A stretch of DNA of 64,000 nt from Paulinella micropora (Eukaryota > Cercozoa > Imbricatea > Euglyphida): positions 94,110 to 158,109 of the forward strand of contig BJOX01000324.1 in NCBI GenBank assembly GCA_009731375.1, read 5' to 3'. The position numbers and the translations under genes are program-made. Below, in pieces: positions 55,703-63,720 of this stretch (positions are counted from its first letter, which is position 1; the number at the start of each line of letters is the position of its first letter). The notes under the pieces were generated by a model. It had not been told where the DNA came from. It searched no databases and worked only from the letters and a program-made list of their open reading frames with translations.

Positions 55703-56524
55703 ATGGAGAAGATTAATAGCATTAAGGTGAAGCCAGTAAAACAAGAGGGCGATGGAAATAAAAAAGCAAAAGGTTATAAATTATTCAACGAGCCGTATGC
55801 AAATATATTTCTACTTGCCCGTAAGAAGAGCGGGAAAACGACAGCACTATTTGAAATACTGAAACGGACTACAGACAGAACAACCCGTATTGTCATTATT
55901 GCTTCAACAATTCACAAAGACTACATTTATAAAGCAATGGTGAAACACTTTAAAAGCAGGGGAAACCCAAAGGCTATATATACCTTTCTTAAATCAGATA
56001 GTGTGAATGTCATTGATTATGAACTTGACAAACTGAACAAACCAGATGAAGAGCAGGAAGGCGAAATTAAACAGAACGATAAAGAACCGATGGAGAAACC
56101 ACAATTTTTATATTTTGGAAAGGAAAAGAAACAGATAAAGGAGGCACCAAAAGAGAGACCAAGTAAGTATATTTCTCCAGAGGTTGTTTTTGTTTTGGAT
56201 GACTTAGGAAGTGGATTAAGAGACAAGTCCGTAAGCGATTTGTCAAAAAAGAACAGACACTATAAATCAAAGGTGATTATGTCAAGCCAGTATCTGAATG
56301 ACCTACGACAAGAAGCCATTAAGCAGTTAGATTATTTATTAATCTTTCCAGGCCAGTCTCAGGACAAAATGGAACTCGTGTATAAGCACTTAGACTTATC
56401 TTTTGATTTTGATTATTTTCTTCAAAAGTATCACGAAGCAACAAAGGAACGATTTAATTTTCTTTATGTTTCAAGTGTTGATGATGAACTCCGCAAAAAC
56501 TTTGCTTACAGATTAAAATTATGA
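55703..56524 (+). CDS. FtsK/HerA-type genome-packaging ATPase (A32-like), intact
   Basis: 273 residues. Walker A LARKKSGKTT at residues 38-47, Walker B VVFVLDDLG at about 161-169. The downstream sensor/arginine region (SKKNRHYKSKVIMSSQYLN) and FPGQSQDKMELVYKHLDLSF are typical of A32-like ATPases of Polintons and virophages. It drives element DNA into capsids. AATAATATACAATG is the likely late promoter and start. The stop codon TGA overlaps the 3' hairpin at 56523. Polinton 1's copy carries a stop right after Walker B. Confidence 0.93.
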   Translation: MEKINSIKVKPVKQEGDGNKKAKGYKLFNEPYANIFLLARKKSGKTTALFEILKRTTDRTTRIVIIASTIHKDYIYKAMVKHFKSRGNPKAIYTFLKSDSVNVIDYELDKLNKPDEEQEGEIKQNDKEPMEKPQFLYFGKEKKQIKEAPKERPSKYISPEVVFVLDDLGSGLRDKSVSDLSKKNRHYKSKVIMSSQYLNDLRQEAIKQLDYLLIFPGQSQDKMELVYKHLDLSFDFDYFLQKYHEATKERFNFLYVSSVDDELRKNFAYRLKL

Positions 56525-56600
56525 TATTTGACAATTTCACTCTCATTCGTTTCACTCATACTCGTAATCTCAAACTTGTTTGAGATATTTGTCAAACATC
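56523..56600 (+). terminator. Bracketing hairpin, 3' of the ATPase gene
   Basis: GATATTTGACAA pairs with TTGTCAAACATC. The loop holds the shared TTCACTCTCATTCGTTTCAC motif and a nested palindrome ATCTCAAACTTGTTTGAGAT (56567-56586). Confidence 0.75.
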
Positions 56601-56620
56601 GAAACCATTAAAGCAACACC

Positions 56621-56680
56621 GATATTTAAAAAACACACGAAAATGAGCGCAGCGAATGAGAGTGTGGATTTTTTAATATC
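56621..56680 (+). promoter_or_regulatory. Variant bracketing hairpin upstream of the core protein gene
   Basis: GATATTTAAAAAACACAC pairs with GTGTGGATTTTTTAATATC. The loop has the complement of the shared CACTCTCATTCG motif. Both ends are GATATT-type, so the polarity seen elsewhere is lost. Confidence 0.6.
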
Positions 56681-56709
56681 TTTTAATTAATTATTTTTCT
56701 GTATTATAT

Positions 56710-57020
56710 ATGCCAGTATCACCAGTGATAATTTCATAACCATCAGGATATAACATCGGATACAATCCATCAATGCCACAGAAGGGAGGAAAAAAGAAAA
56801 ATAAGAAGAAGGGATGTGGGCAAAAGGGGGGAAAGATTAACTGGGCTAAGGTCGGAAAAACTGCAATGGCTGTTAATAATTCCTTCCCGATAACAATATT
56901 ATTTCAAAGACCGCTAATGCACTTGGCGATGTCGGGGTTCCATATGCGTCTCGTATTGGTTCTACTGCTGCAAAACTTGGTTATGGTAAGCAACGAGGAG
57001 GGGCTGTAAAGTTTCGCTGA
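56710..57020 (+). pseudogene. Small basic core protein, broken
   Basis: Starts MPVSPVIIS at 56710, after TTATATATG, and meets a TAA where Polinton 1 has a Gln codon. It resumes MPQKGGKKKNKKKGCGQKGG and WAKVGKTAMAVN, shifts frame near 56878, then reads ISKTANALGDVGVPYASRIG and LGYGKQRGGAVKFR to 57020. An internal start at 56773 would give the basic part only. Probably a DNA-binding core or minor capsid protein (inference from charge and Gly-rich end). Confidence 0.55.
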
Positions 57021-57021
57021 A

Positions 57022-57079
57022 GATATTTGACAATTTCACTCTCATTCGCTTTGCTCATTCTCGTTTATTGTCAAACATC
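57022..57079 (+). terminator. Bracketing hairpin, 3' of the core protein gene
   Basis: GATATTTGACAAT pairs with ATTGTCAAACATC; the loop has TTCACTCTCATTCGCTTTGC, the shared motif. Absent at the same junction in Polinton 1 (19940-20005). Confidence 0.75.
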
Positions 57080-57137
57080 GAATGGTTATTTAATGAAATG
57101 CAATTCTAAAATTTAGAAATATTTTTTTGATAATATA

Positions 57138-57869
57138 ATGGGGTCAACTAAGACTAAGAACGTGAAAAGGGCAAAAGTCCGTCCACCGCGGGTTTATAGA
57201 AATAAGAGCGGAAGGCCTTATATTATCCAGAAGGGTAAAAAATATTATCTCAATTTTGGTAAGAAAACAAATGATTTAAGCACATTACAAATCGTTAAAC
57301 TTTTTATGAAATATATTGGTAAGCCAAAGTCGCAAAGGGTTAGTCGCAAGCCAAGGGAAAAAATAATCAAATCTGATTTCAATCGTCTTGAACACGAGAA
57401 CCGAAAAAAGATACAAAGCAACTTGCAAAAGAAGTATGAGTTAATACATGATGAGGAAGCAAAGGAAAAGAAGAAAAGGGATGAGATAGAAGAAGAAAAG
57501 AAAAGGCTAGAACGAAAAGACATATCAGATGCTAAGGAAAGACAAGATATAATGGATAGGGAACACAAAAGAGAACTAGCGGATATGAATGAACGACAAG
57601 AACAAAAAGCCAGAGAACTAAGAAGGGAGCAAAAACTCATAGAAGTTGTAAAATATGAAGAAGACAGAAAAAATAGGCTTGTAGCATTACCACCGCCACC
57701 ACAATATCAATATATTATGCCACCACAACGTGGTCAGCCACAGCCACAAGCACCACCATTAGGAGCCCCGCCACAAGCACCACCATTACCTAATTTAGGA
57801 GATGAAGCACCATTGAAAACGAAAGAGCAATATGAGGAAGAAAAAAAAGCAAAAGCAGAAAGATATTGA
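57138..57869 (+). CDS. Coiled-coil/Pro-rich conserved protein
   Basis: 243 residues. An N-terminal basic domain (RVYRNKSGRPYIIQKGKKYY, TLQIVKLFMKYIG) is followed by a long Lys/Glu/Arg coiled coil (about residues 85-175) and a Pro/Gln tail (QPQPQAPPLGAPPQAPPLP). GATAATATAATGG at the start. Near the end a shift has replaced the conserved C-terminus seen in Polinton 1 (YTDKFIKK remains readable downstream). Unknown function; a scaffolding or core role would fit. Confidence 0.6.
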   Translation: MGSTKTKNVKRAKVRPPRVYRNKSGRPYIIQKGKKYYLNFGKKTNDLSTLQIVKLFMKYIGKPKSQRVSRKPREKIIKSDFNRLEHENRKKIQSNLQKKYELIHDEEAKEKKKRDEIEEEKKRLERKDISDAKERQDIMDREHKRELADMNERQEQKARELRREQKLIEVVKYEEDRKNRLVALPPPPQYQYIMPPQRGQPQPQAPPLGAPPQAPPLPNLGDEAPLKTKEQYEEEKKAKAERY

Positions 57870-57913
57870 AACACTGAAATTAGCAGGATATACAGATAAA
57901 TTCATAAAAAAAG

Positions 57914-58407
57914 ATGAGTCGTAAAGACTTACAAAAAGCCAGCCAAGATATTCAGAAGGCTATAGCCACAGCAACATCTTTAGAGGAACAGAAAAAGTTA
58001 GCAGAAGAAAAGAAAGCAGAAGAAAAGAGTAAGCATTTTGAACATTTACAAATTAATCAATTTTTAATCTCTGCATTTTCAAAAACTTATCACCCAAACA
58101 TTACTATAAAAGAGTTAGCACAGGCTTTAAAAAAGAGACTAGATAGTGATGGACATAAAAATTAAATTACAAAGACACTTCAAAGTGGATTATTGACATG
58201 GTTAGAAGTTTTAATATTGATGTTGGAAATGAAAAGGAAAACGTAAAAAGAAAAGTAGCGGATTATGCTAGATATGAAGAGTTTATGGGGTATCTCCAAA
58301 ATGTTGGAGATGTTAAACAAAAAGGGACTGGAGCGAAGACATTAGAAGAATTAATTGATAAGGTATTTTCAATAAAAATAATTAAAAAAATATCTATCCC
58401 GCAATGA
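57914..58407 (+). pseudogene. Conserved coiled-coil protein, frameshifted; homologue of 18747-19256
   Basis: The first part MSRKDLQKASQDIQKAIATA runs to 58165. After a shift it continues VRSFNIDVGNEKENVKRKVA and ARYEEFMGYLQNVGDVKQKG to 58407. The YLQNVGDV residues are encoded by an inserted palindrome ATCTCCAAAATGTTGGAGAT (58292-58311) where the Polinton 1 protein has QGGVGR. Confidence 0.6.
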
Positions 58408-58420
58408 TTGGAGGCACACA

Positions 58421-58627
58421 ATGAATAAAAAGGACTTTGTAAATACTCTAACGAACAAAATGACCATAGACCCAAATGTAGATAAACAAGTTTCAAATGA
58501 TTTGAATATTGACGAGGGAATGCCCCAACCGCTAACCCCGAGCGTCGCGGAGACGCCGCTACCACCGTCTGCGACTACCGAGCGGATCGTAAACATCGAT
58601 GGGGCGAGTAATATTGAAAAACCATAG
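58421..58627 (+). CDS. 68-aa protein of unknown function
   Basis: MNKKDFVNTLTNKMTIDPNV with a short acidic/Pro segment and a GC-richer stretch (58540-58600) encoding TPSVAETPLPPSATTERIV. The start matches the broken, expanded gene at 18385-18760. The stop lies directly before the hairpin at 58630. Confidence 0.5.
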   Translation: MNKKDFVNTLTNKMTIDPNVDKQVSNDLNIDEGMPQPLTPSVAETPLPPSATTERIVNIDGASNIEKP

Positions 58628-58629
58628 AC

Positions 58630-58687
58630 GATGTTCATCAACAAGCGAGAATGAGTGAAACGAATGAGAGTGTAGTTGATGAATATC
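58630..58687 (+). promoter_or_regulatory. Bracketing hairpin, 5' of the protease gene
   Basis: GATGTTCATCAAC pairs with GTTGATGAATATC. The loop carries the shared motif in complement (GAATGAGTGAAACGAATGAG). Protease start at 58714 follows. The inner stem is unique to this site. Confidence 0.75.
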
Positions 58688-58713
58688 AGCAAGAGGGAGA
58701 GGGTCGCGGTTTA

Positions 58714-59193
58714 ATGACTAATGAAATCGATGATATACTGAAAACATATGGATGGTATCTCGGAGCAATAGCCAGTGATGAAATCTACAAGTTGAAGCCA
58801 GGAAGCAGAAAGCGATACGGATTTATTATGAATTTGGACAATCACAAGCAAGCAGGGTCTCATTGGATAGCCGTTTCCTGCTCTTTAGATGGCGATAGAA
58901 GTATAGAGATATACGACCCGCTAGCCCAGTATAAACCGACAGAAGACTTTCAACAACAAATGAAACAACTTATTGATAAAAGTAAGCCAAGTTCATATTT
59001 ATTAATGAAGGTTAATCAGGTAAAACAACAATCAGACACATCGGATACCTGCGGATGGCATAGTATGAGGTTTCTTGTAGAGCGGGCGAAAGGGAACCGC
59101 TTTAAATTTGCTAGCGGTTTCACAGACTTCAAAGAGAAGGAAGCGGAGGAGTTGAAAACACAGAATGGTTATGGTTTTGACACCTATTTGTAA
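58714..59193 (+). CDS. Adenain-like maturation cysteine protease, intact
   Basis: Polinton capsid-maturation protease of the Ulp1/adenain clan. Counting from the ATG at 58714 (chosen because it matches the Polinton 1 start; the open frame upstream lies in a hairpin): His50 in GSHWIAV, Asp68 in IEIYDPLA, a Gln at 105-106 (VKQQSD) and Cys113 in DTCGWHSMRF. All catalytic elements are present in the usual order. 159 residues. It lies directly upstream of the penton and major capsid genes. Expected to process virion proteins during assembly. Confidence 0.88.
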   Translation: MTNEIDDILKTYGWYLGAIASDEIYKLKPGSRKRYGFIMNLDNHKQAGSHWIAVSCSLDGDRSIEIYDPLAQYKPTEDFQQQMKQLIDKSKPSSYLLMKVNQVKQQSDTSDTCGWHSMRFLVERAKGNRFKFASGFTDFKEKEAEELKTQNGYGFDTYL

Positions 59194-59235
59194 ATCCACA
59201 CTCCCGCTACCGCTCCCGTGTGTTTTACAAACTTC
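59186..59235 (+). terminator. Degenerate bracketing hairpin, 3' of the protease gene
   Basis: TATTTGTAAA pairs with TTTACAAACTTC (one base off the AAACATC consensus), inner CACAC/GTGTG, loop CTCCCGCTACCGCTCCC. The stop TAA is within it. The corresponding Polinton 1 site (17879) has a different stem. Confidence 0.6.
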
Positions 59236-59264
59236 ATTTTGAATTTTTTTTTAATAATATAACA

Positions 59265-60118
59265 ATGGAGTATAAGGGTGGCCATGCGAGTGGTATCTAT
59301 TACATAAATAGCAAAAACAGAATAACTGGCACAGACAGCGACTTTACACACGAAGTCAATATGAAGGGGCTAGACAATCCCACACATTGTAAAATTCTTC
59401 ATATCTACGTTCCAAAATCTTATTACTCAGTCGCCAGTCCTTACAATACTTTTACACTCAGCGAAGACGGGTATGAGGCTTTAATTACGATACCCGAGGG
59501 AAACTACACAATGAACAATCTAAAAAATAAGTTGTCGGAGGTGCTAACGCAGACAGCCCAAATAATTATACTTATGCCCCCCCCATAGAACCAGAGGATG
59601 GTACCAACATAGAACCAGAGGATGGTAAATTAACATTCAGTGTTTCAAATAACGGAGGCGCGCCCCCAGGAGGGGGCGCTCCACCTCCGGTCGAGCCACA
59701 ACCGCGGTTCATATTTGATGATGATACCCTTATTCACGAGGTTATCGGGTTTGATAGAAATTCTACATATTTCTTCGCTAATGGTTTCATTAAATCGCCG
59801 AACGTAATTATTTTAACTGGTGAAAAGACTTTTTCCCTTCAATCGGACTTAGTTGGTGAAGGAGATAACCACGTGCTACAAGAAATATACACTGCCGACG
59901 AAATTCCATTTGGAGCGATTATATACGACGGAAGTGTGAGTATGGTAAGAAATTATCCGCCAGTTCGAATAATGTGTATCGGTTTTATCTTACAGACGAA
60001 AACGATCAGGCTATAAATCTTAATGGGTTAGGTATTGTTATGACATTGTCGATTTACAGGGAAACGAATTATTTTAATTTATTTACATCATTTTTCAATT
60101 TATTAAAATCTAGGTAAT
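59265..60118 (+). pseudogene. Minor capsid protein (penton-like), frameshifted, with palindromic insert
   Basis: Starts MEYKGGHASGIYYINSKNR after TAATAATATAACA. The conserved N-terminus runs to about 59565, then a shift leads to a stop at 59588. The other frame reads IEPEDGKLTFSVS and, after an insertion encoding NNGGAPPGGGAPPPVEP, continues RFIFDDDTLIHEVIG to about 59935. After a further shift the end VMTLSIYRETNYFNLF is readable. The Polinton 1 copy lacks the insertion, which contains the GC-rich palindrome GCGCCCCC-AGGA-GGGGGCGC at 59660-59679. Confidence 0.7.
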
Positions 60119-60190
60119 GATATTTGAAAATCTACACTCTAATCTCAAACTTGTTTGAGATACCCCGCTCCCGTGTGTTTTTCAAACATC
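60119..60190 (+). terminator. Bracketing hairpin, 3' of the penton gene
   Basis: GATATTTGAAAA pairs with TTTTTCAAACATC. The loop contains ACACTCTAATC, a nested ATCTCAAACTTGTTTGAGAT (60142-60161) and CGCTCCCGTGTG. No equivalent at this junction in Polinton 1. Confidence 0.7.
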
Positions 60191-60241
60191 GATTGTAAGT
60201 AAGTTAATATCAATTATTTATTTATTTTTTAAAATAAAATA

Positions 60242-60295
60242 GATGTTTTAGAATAAAGGAGAGTGCGACAGCACGAAGTGAAATTCTAAAACATC
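60242..60295 (+). promoter_or_regulatory. Bracketing hairpin, 5' of the major capsid gene
   Basis: GATGTTTTAGAAT pairs with ATTCTAAAACATC. Same stem as 13540, 17766 and 25680, with the middle GAGAGTGCGACAGCACGAAG. The major capsid start is 12 bases further on. Confidence 0.7.
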
Positions 60296-60306
60296 AAAAA
60301 CAAAAA

Positions 60307-61765
60307 ATGCCAACTCAACACGGAGGCGAACTAGACTTTTCTAGAACCGACTACATCAGTGCTTCGTATCGTTTGAATAAACTAACTCCGCGAGAAGGTG
60401 CGGGAACTATTACTGTTACTACCGCAGGAGGACAAGAAAGCAACTTTGACCTTATCAGCAGGCCATTTAACTTAGCCCGCTCTGTCTTGAGTTTTACTTA
60501 TGCCCCACCAGCAATTGCAGCGAACTATAACAAATGCTATATGGATTGTTTGGCTCCTATTAGACAAACTCAACTTCAAACCCGTAGCGGTGTTTATCTG
60601 TGTGATGTAAATGAAGTTGGTAATTTTACGAAGATTATTTGGAAGGCCGAAACTTCTATGAAGGACTTTCTGACACTTGAAAACCACGATAATGGAAGTG
60701 GTGCGGGATGTATGCTTCAAAAGTGTAATGCTGGAAAGATTGTTATCGGTAGTAGAGCAGAAAGGCGAGCAATTGANNNNNNNNNNAGATGTAGGTGGAG
60801 ATGCTGCCGTTAGTGTTAAGGCTATGTTTGGTGAACCTGTTGTTAATGCCCGTCGCAATAATGATGCCTGTATCGCGGATGGAAGTGGGCAACTCTCTGT
60901 CGTCAATGTCGCTTACAACGAGCCTAAGTATTTCTCTGGCGGTTCTATTACTTCCGCTGAGCTTTCTATCAGTGTTAAGATAAATCTGGGTATGCTTTAC
61001 AATACTATTTTCGCCCTAGATAAGACTATTATGTTTCCAGAGATTTTGAATATGCGGATTGTGTGGCAACAGACCCCTAAAATTTATTATTACAACAATG
61101 ACCCCTTATCAATTGCTGGCGGCGCAGTTGTTGCTGCGAGGTGGTAATGTAAGTGTTTCTAATCTTAACTTGTTCCTTGCGGTATAGACTAATCCCGATG
61201 TCATTCAATCAATTCAACAAAAGGTAGCGAGTGCTGAAGGTATGAGTTTTAATATTGATTATCCTTATGTGCATAAAATTCCATTGCTCAATTCACTACA
61301 CAAAACATTATTCTCCGCTTTGATAGGGGGCATGGTAAAAGGTTGAAGAAAATTTATCACACACTCTTTCACAACACAGAAAACCAGAATACCGCTTATG
61401 ATATTGATAACAGAGCAACCGCTAAGACTACCAGTTTTCACACCACACTTGACGGGGCACGACTTCAGGAATTTGAAATATTTCCCGCTACCTTCGAAGA
61501 TTATATGTGCTTGAAACCTAAACTTGAAGGTTCTGTTTTGATGAATTCAAATGTGTATCAATACAACTGGTTCTGGGTTGATACTTGGGATAATACCCGC
61601 CCGCTGTGGAGCAAAGACCAAAATGAAGTTAGCGGGCTTGACCATTCCAATGAGAGGCGATGGGAGTTCATTAGCACTACACAGAATAATGCTCATCAGC
61701 ACGTAAGTGTAGCAATCACTCAGCGGGAGGTTCAGGTTAAGTCAAATATAATTTCTATTAGTTGA
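60307..61765 (+). pseudogene. Major capsid protein (double jelly-roll type), broken and gapped
   Basis: Starts MPTQHGGELDFSRTDY and reads to a 10-base N gap at 60777-60786. Beyond it: SVVNVAYNEPKYFSGG, FPEILNMRIVWQQTPKI and a shift near 61140. SVSNLNLFLAV then ends in a stop (61186), ASAEGMSFNIDYPYVHKIP follows, a shift near 61345, and finally YHTLFHNTENQNTAYDI to VKSNIISIS at 61765. About 480 residues if continuous, as in Polinton 1. The segment after the gap (about 60787-60900) is unlike Polinton 1, while both flanks are 85-95% alike. Confidence 0.75.
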
Positions 61766-61813
61766 TATTTATGAGCGTCGCTTTCATTTCATTTTCGCTT
61801 GCTCATAAACATC
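61764..61813 (+). terminator. Bracketing hairpin, 3' of the major capsid gene
   Basis: GATATTTATGAGC pairs with GCTCATAAACATC, loop CTTTCATTTCATTTTC. The major capsid TGA stop overlaps its start. Polinton 1 lacks it at this junction (15330-15451). Confidence 0.75.
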
Positions 61814-61864
61814 GTGAAAGATTAATAGATTAAATATTTTTTTCTCGTATAATATAGACCTACA

Positions 61865-63131
61865 ATGTCCCACCAGAGAAACTTAATCGCAGAAAATCCT
61901 GACGGCGAATTCATAAACGTAAGTGTTGGATATGATGATAATATTGAAACAAATCATTCAAAAACCGCTTTTGGCGAAGCAGTAGTAGATCAATGAACAC
62001 CAGTTTTACAAGAAATCTTTCCATATACCATTAATACTAGGATATGGACAAAAACAGAAACAAAATCGTCTGTGTCATTTTTGAATAATATGGCTGAATT
62101 GAAAACTCAAGCGAATGCTACGGCAGATGCTAGACTGGTAAGTAAAAGGAGAATAAAATATAAAACTGGAATGGGTGTCCTAGCCCGATTTACTGCTCTA
62201 TGGACGACGGTTGATACAAAAGATTACTATTCATATATTGGAATAGGAAATGATCTCGTTGATGGATTTTAATTTTACAAAAATCTAGCAGGAATAAGTA
62301 TTGCACATTGTAAAGGAGTTGCCGCAGTTTATATTGACCAAGAAGACTGGGACGACCCTTGCGATGGAAATTATGCTATGCCAAACCTAGACTGGAGCAA
62401 AGGAAATGTATTTCAAATTCAATTTCAATATCTTGGGTTTGGTGCTATTAAGTTTTATATTGAAAATCCCATAACAGGATTATTTCAATTAGTTCATATG
62501 ATTGAGTATGCGAATGCTGATACTGGTGTAAGCCTGCGAAATACAACATTACCTTTTACAGCAGTAATGAGAAATGATGCAGCGACTGGAATACAATCTC
62601 TTAAAACAGCGAGTGCCAGTTTATTCATTGAGGGAACGAATACGATAAACACAAGTATAACAAACGAAGTGGAAGGAAGTAAAGCATCAAACACCACTGA
62701 AAGGCATATTATTAGTATAAGAAACAAAGCGGTATTTGATGCGGGCGGTGCTAATTTAACAAATTATTCAAATGTTTATCCAACTTTGATAAGTATTACA
62801 AATGAAGATACTAAGTCGAATGTTGTCAGAATGGTATTGAATGGAACACTAACTGGAGCAGNNNNNNNNNNAACACTATCTGGAGCAGGTTTTGCAGATG
62901 TTGATTCTAAGTATTCAATTGTAGATACTGACACAAAGGCGAGTGCTATCGCAAACGGAACAACAAATTTTTAAACTATATGTAAATAGTGCTTCAACTC
63001 AACAAATCAATCTTAGAAGTTATGATATATACCTATCGCAGAGTGATGTATTAACTTTTACGCAGAAGTCTGTCTCTGCTGGTGGAGGAGGAAATGTCAA
63101 TATTATCGCTAACTTCGTTGAAGATCATTAA
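61865..63131 (+). pseudogene. Putative virion surface/vertex protein, stops and a small gap
   Basis: Starts MSHQRNLIAENPDGEF after TATAATATAGACCTACA. Stops at 61994 and 62270 interrupt the frame. The blocks YKTGMGVLARFTALWT, LDWSKGNVFQIQFQYLGFG, PITGLFQLVHMIEYAN and NTINTSITNEVEGSKA agree with Polinton 1. A 10-base N gap at 62862-62871 lies between two near copies of AACTGGAGCAG and is probably an assembly artefact. Ends IANFVEDH at 63131. Surface-protein role is inferred. Confidence 0.6.
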
Positions 63132-63189
63132 TGTGGATGGATGGATTGAGTATTTTTATATTAAATATAAACTCCAACCATTATATACA

Positions 63190-63699
63190 ATGAACTACAA
63201 CAAATATCAGAATGGAAAAATCTACAAACTTATCTGTAATAAAACAGGTGAGGTGTATATCGGAAGCACGATTAAAACATTAGAGCAGAGAGTTAAATCT
63301 CACACATACAATTTTAATCAGTATAAACGAGGTGAGACAAATTACACTTATTCGTTTTCAATTATAGAAAAGAACGACTATAGGATTGAATTGATTGAGG
63401 CTTTCCCTTGTGATAGCCACCTTGAATTAGAACAGAGAGAAGGATACTGGATAAGACATACAAAGTGTATAAACGATAATTTTAAAACTGGTATCACAGT
63501 CCCATGTAATCAGAACAAAAAAGAATACAATAGACAGTACAAAGAAATTCATAAGGAGAGATTGAGAGCCCATAATCTAAAAAAAGTTGAATGCCCTTGT
63601 GGAAGACGAATTTTTCATCCACACAGAAAAAGACATAAACATTCTACATATCATTTAAAATGGGTTATTAGATGTCATATTGAACTAAATCATTTGTAG
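63190..63699 (+). CDS. GIY-YIG endonuclease with C-terminal CxCG finger, intact
   Basis: 169 residues from the ATG at 63190, chosen because TTATATACA lies just before it. GKIYKLICNKTGEVYIGSTI (GIY-YIG core), LEQRVKSHTYNF (catalytic Arg region) and REGYWIRHTKC (Glu region) are followed by NQNKKEYNRQYKEIHKERLR and the finger VECPCGRRIFHPHRKRHKHS. A self-standing endonuclease of this type can promote its own spread by homing. Absent from the same position in Polinton 1, where the surface protein gene and the ExoX-like gene are separated only by two hairpins. Confidence 0.85.
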   Translation: MNYNKYQNGKIYKLICNKTGEVYIGSTIKTLEQRVKSHTYNFNQYKRGETNYTYSFSIIEKNDYRIELIEAFPCDSHLELEQREGYWIRHTKCINDNFKTGITVPCNQNKKEYNRQYKEIHKERLRAHNLKKVECPCGRRIFHPHRKRHKHSTYHLKWVIRCHIELNHL

Positions 63700-63720
63700 A
63701 AACAAAAAAAAATAATAAAA

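Noticed and set aside
58651-58713. Upstream extension of the protease (start at 58651)
   Set aside because: The added residues are encoded by the loop and arm of the 58630-58687 hairpin, and the Polinton 1 homologue starts at the Met used here.
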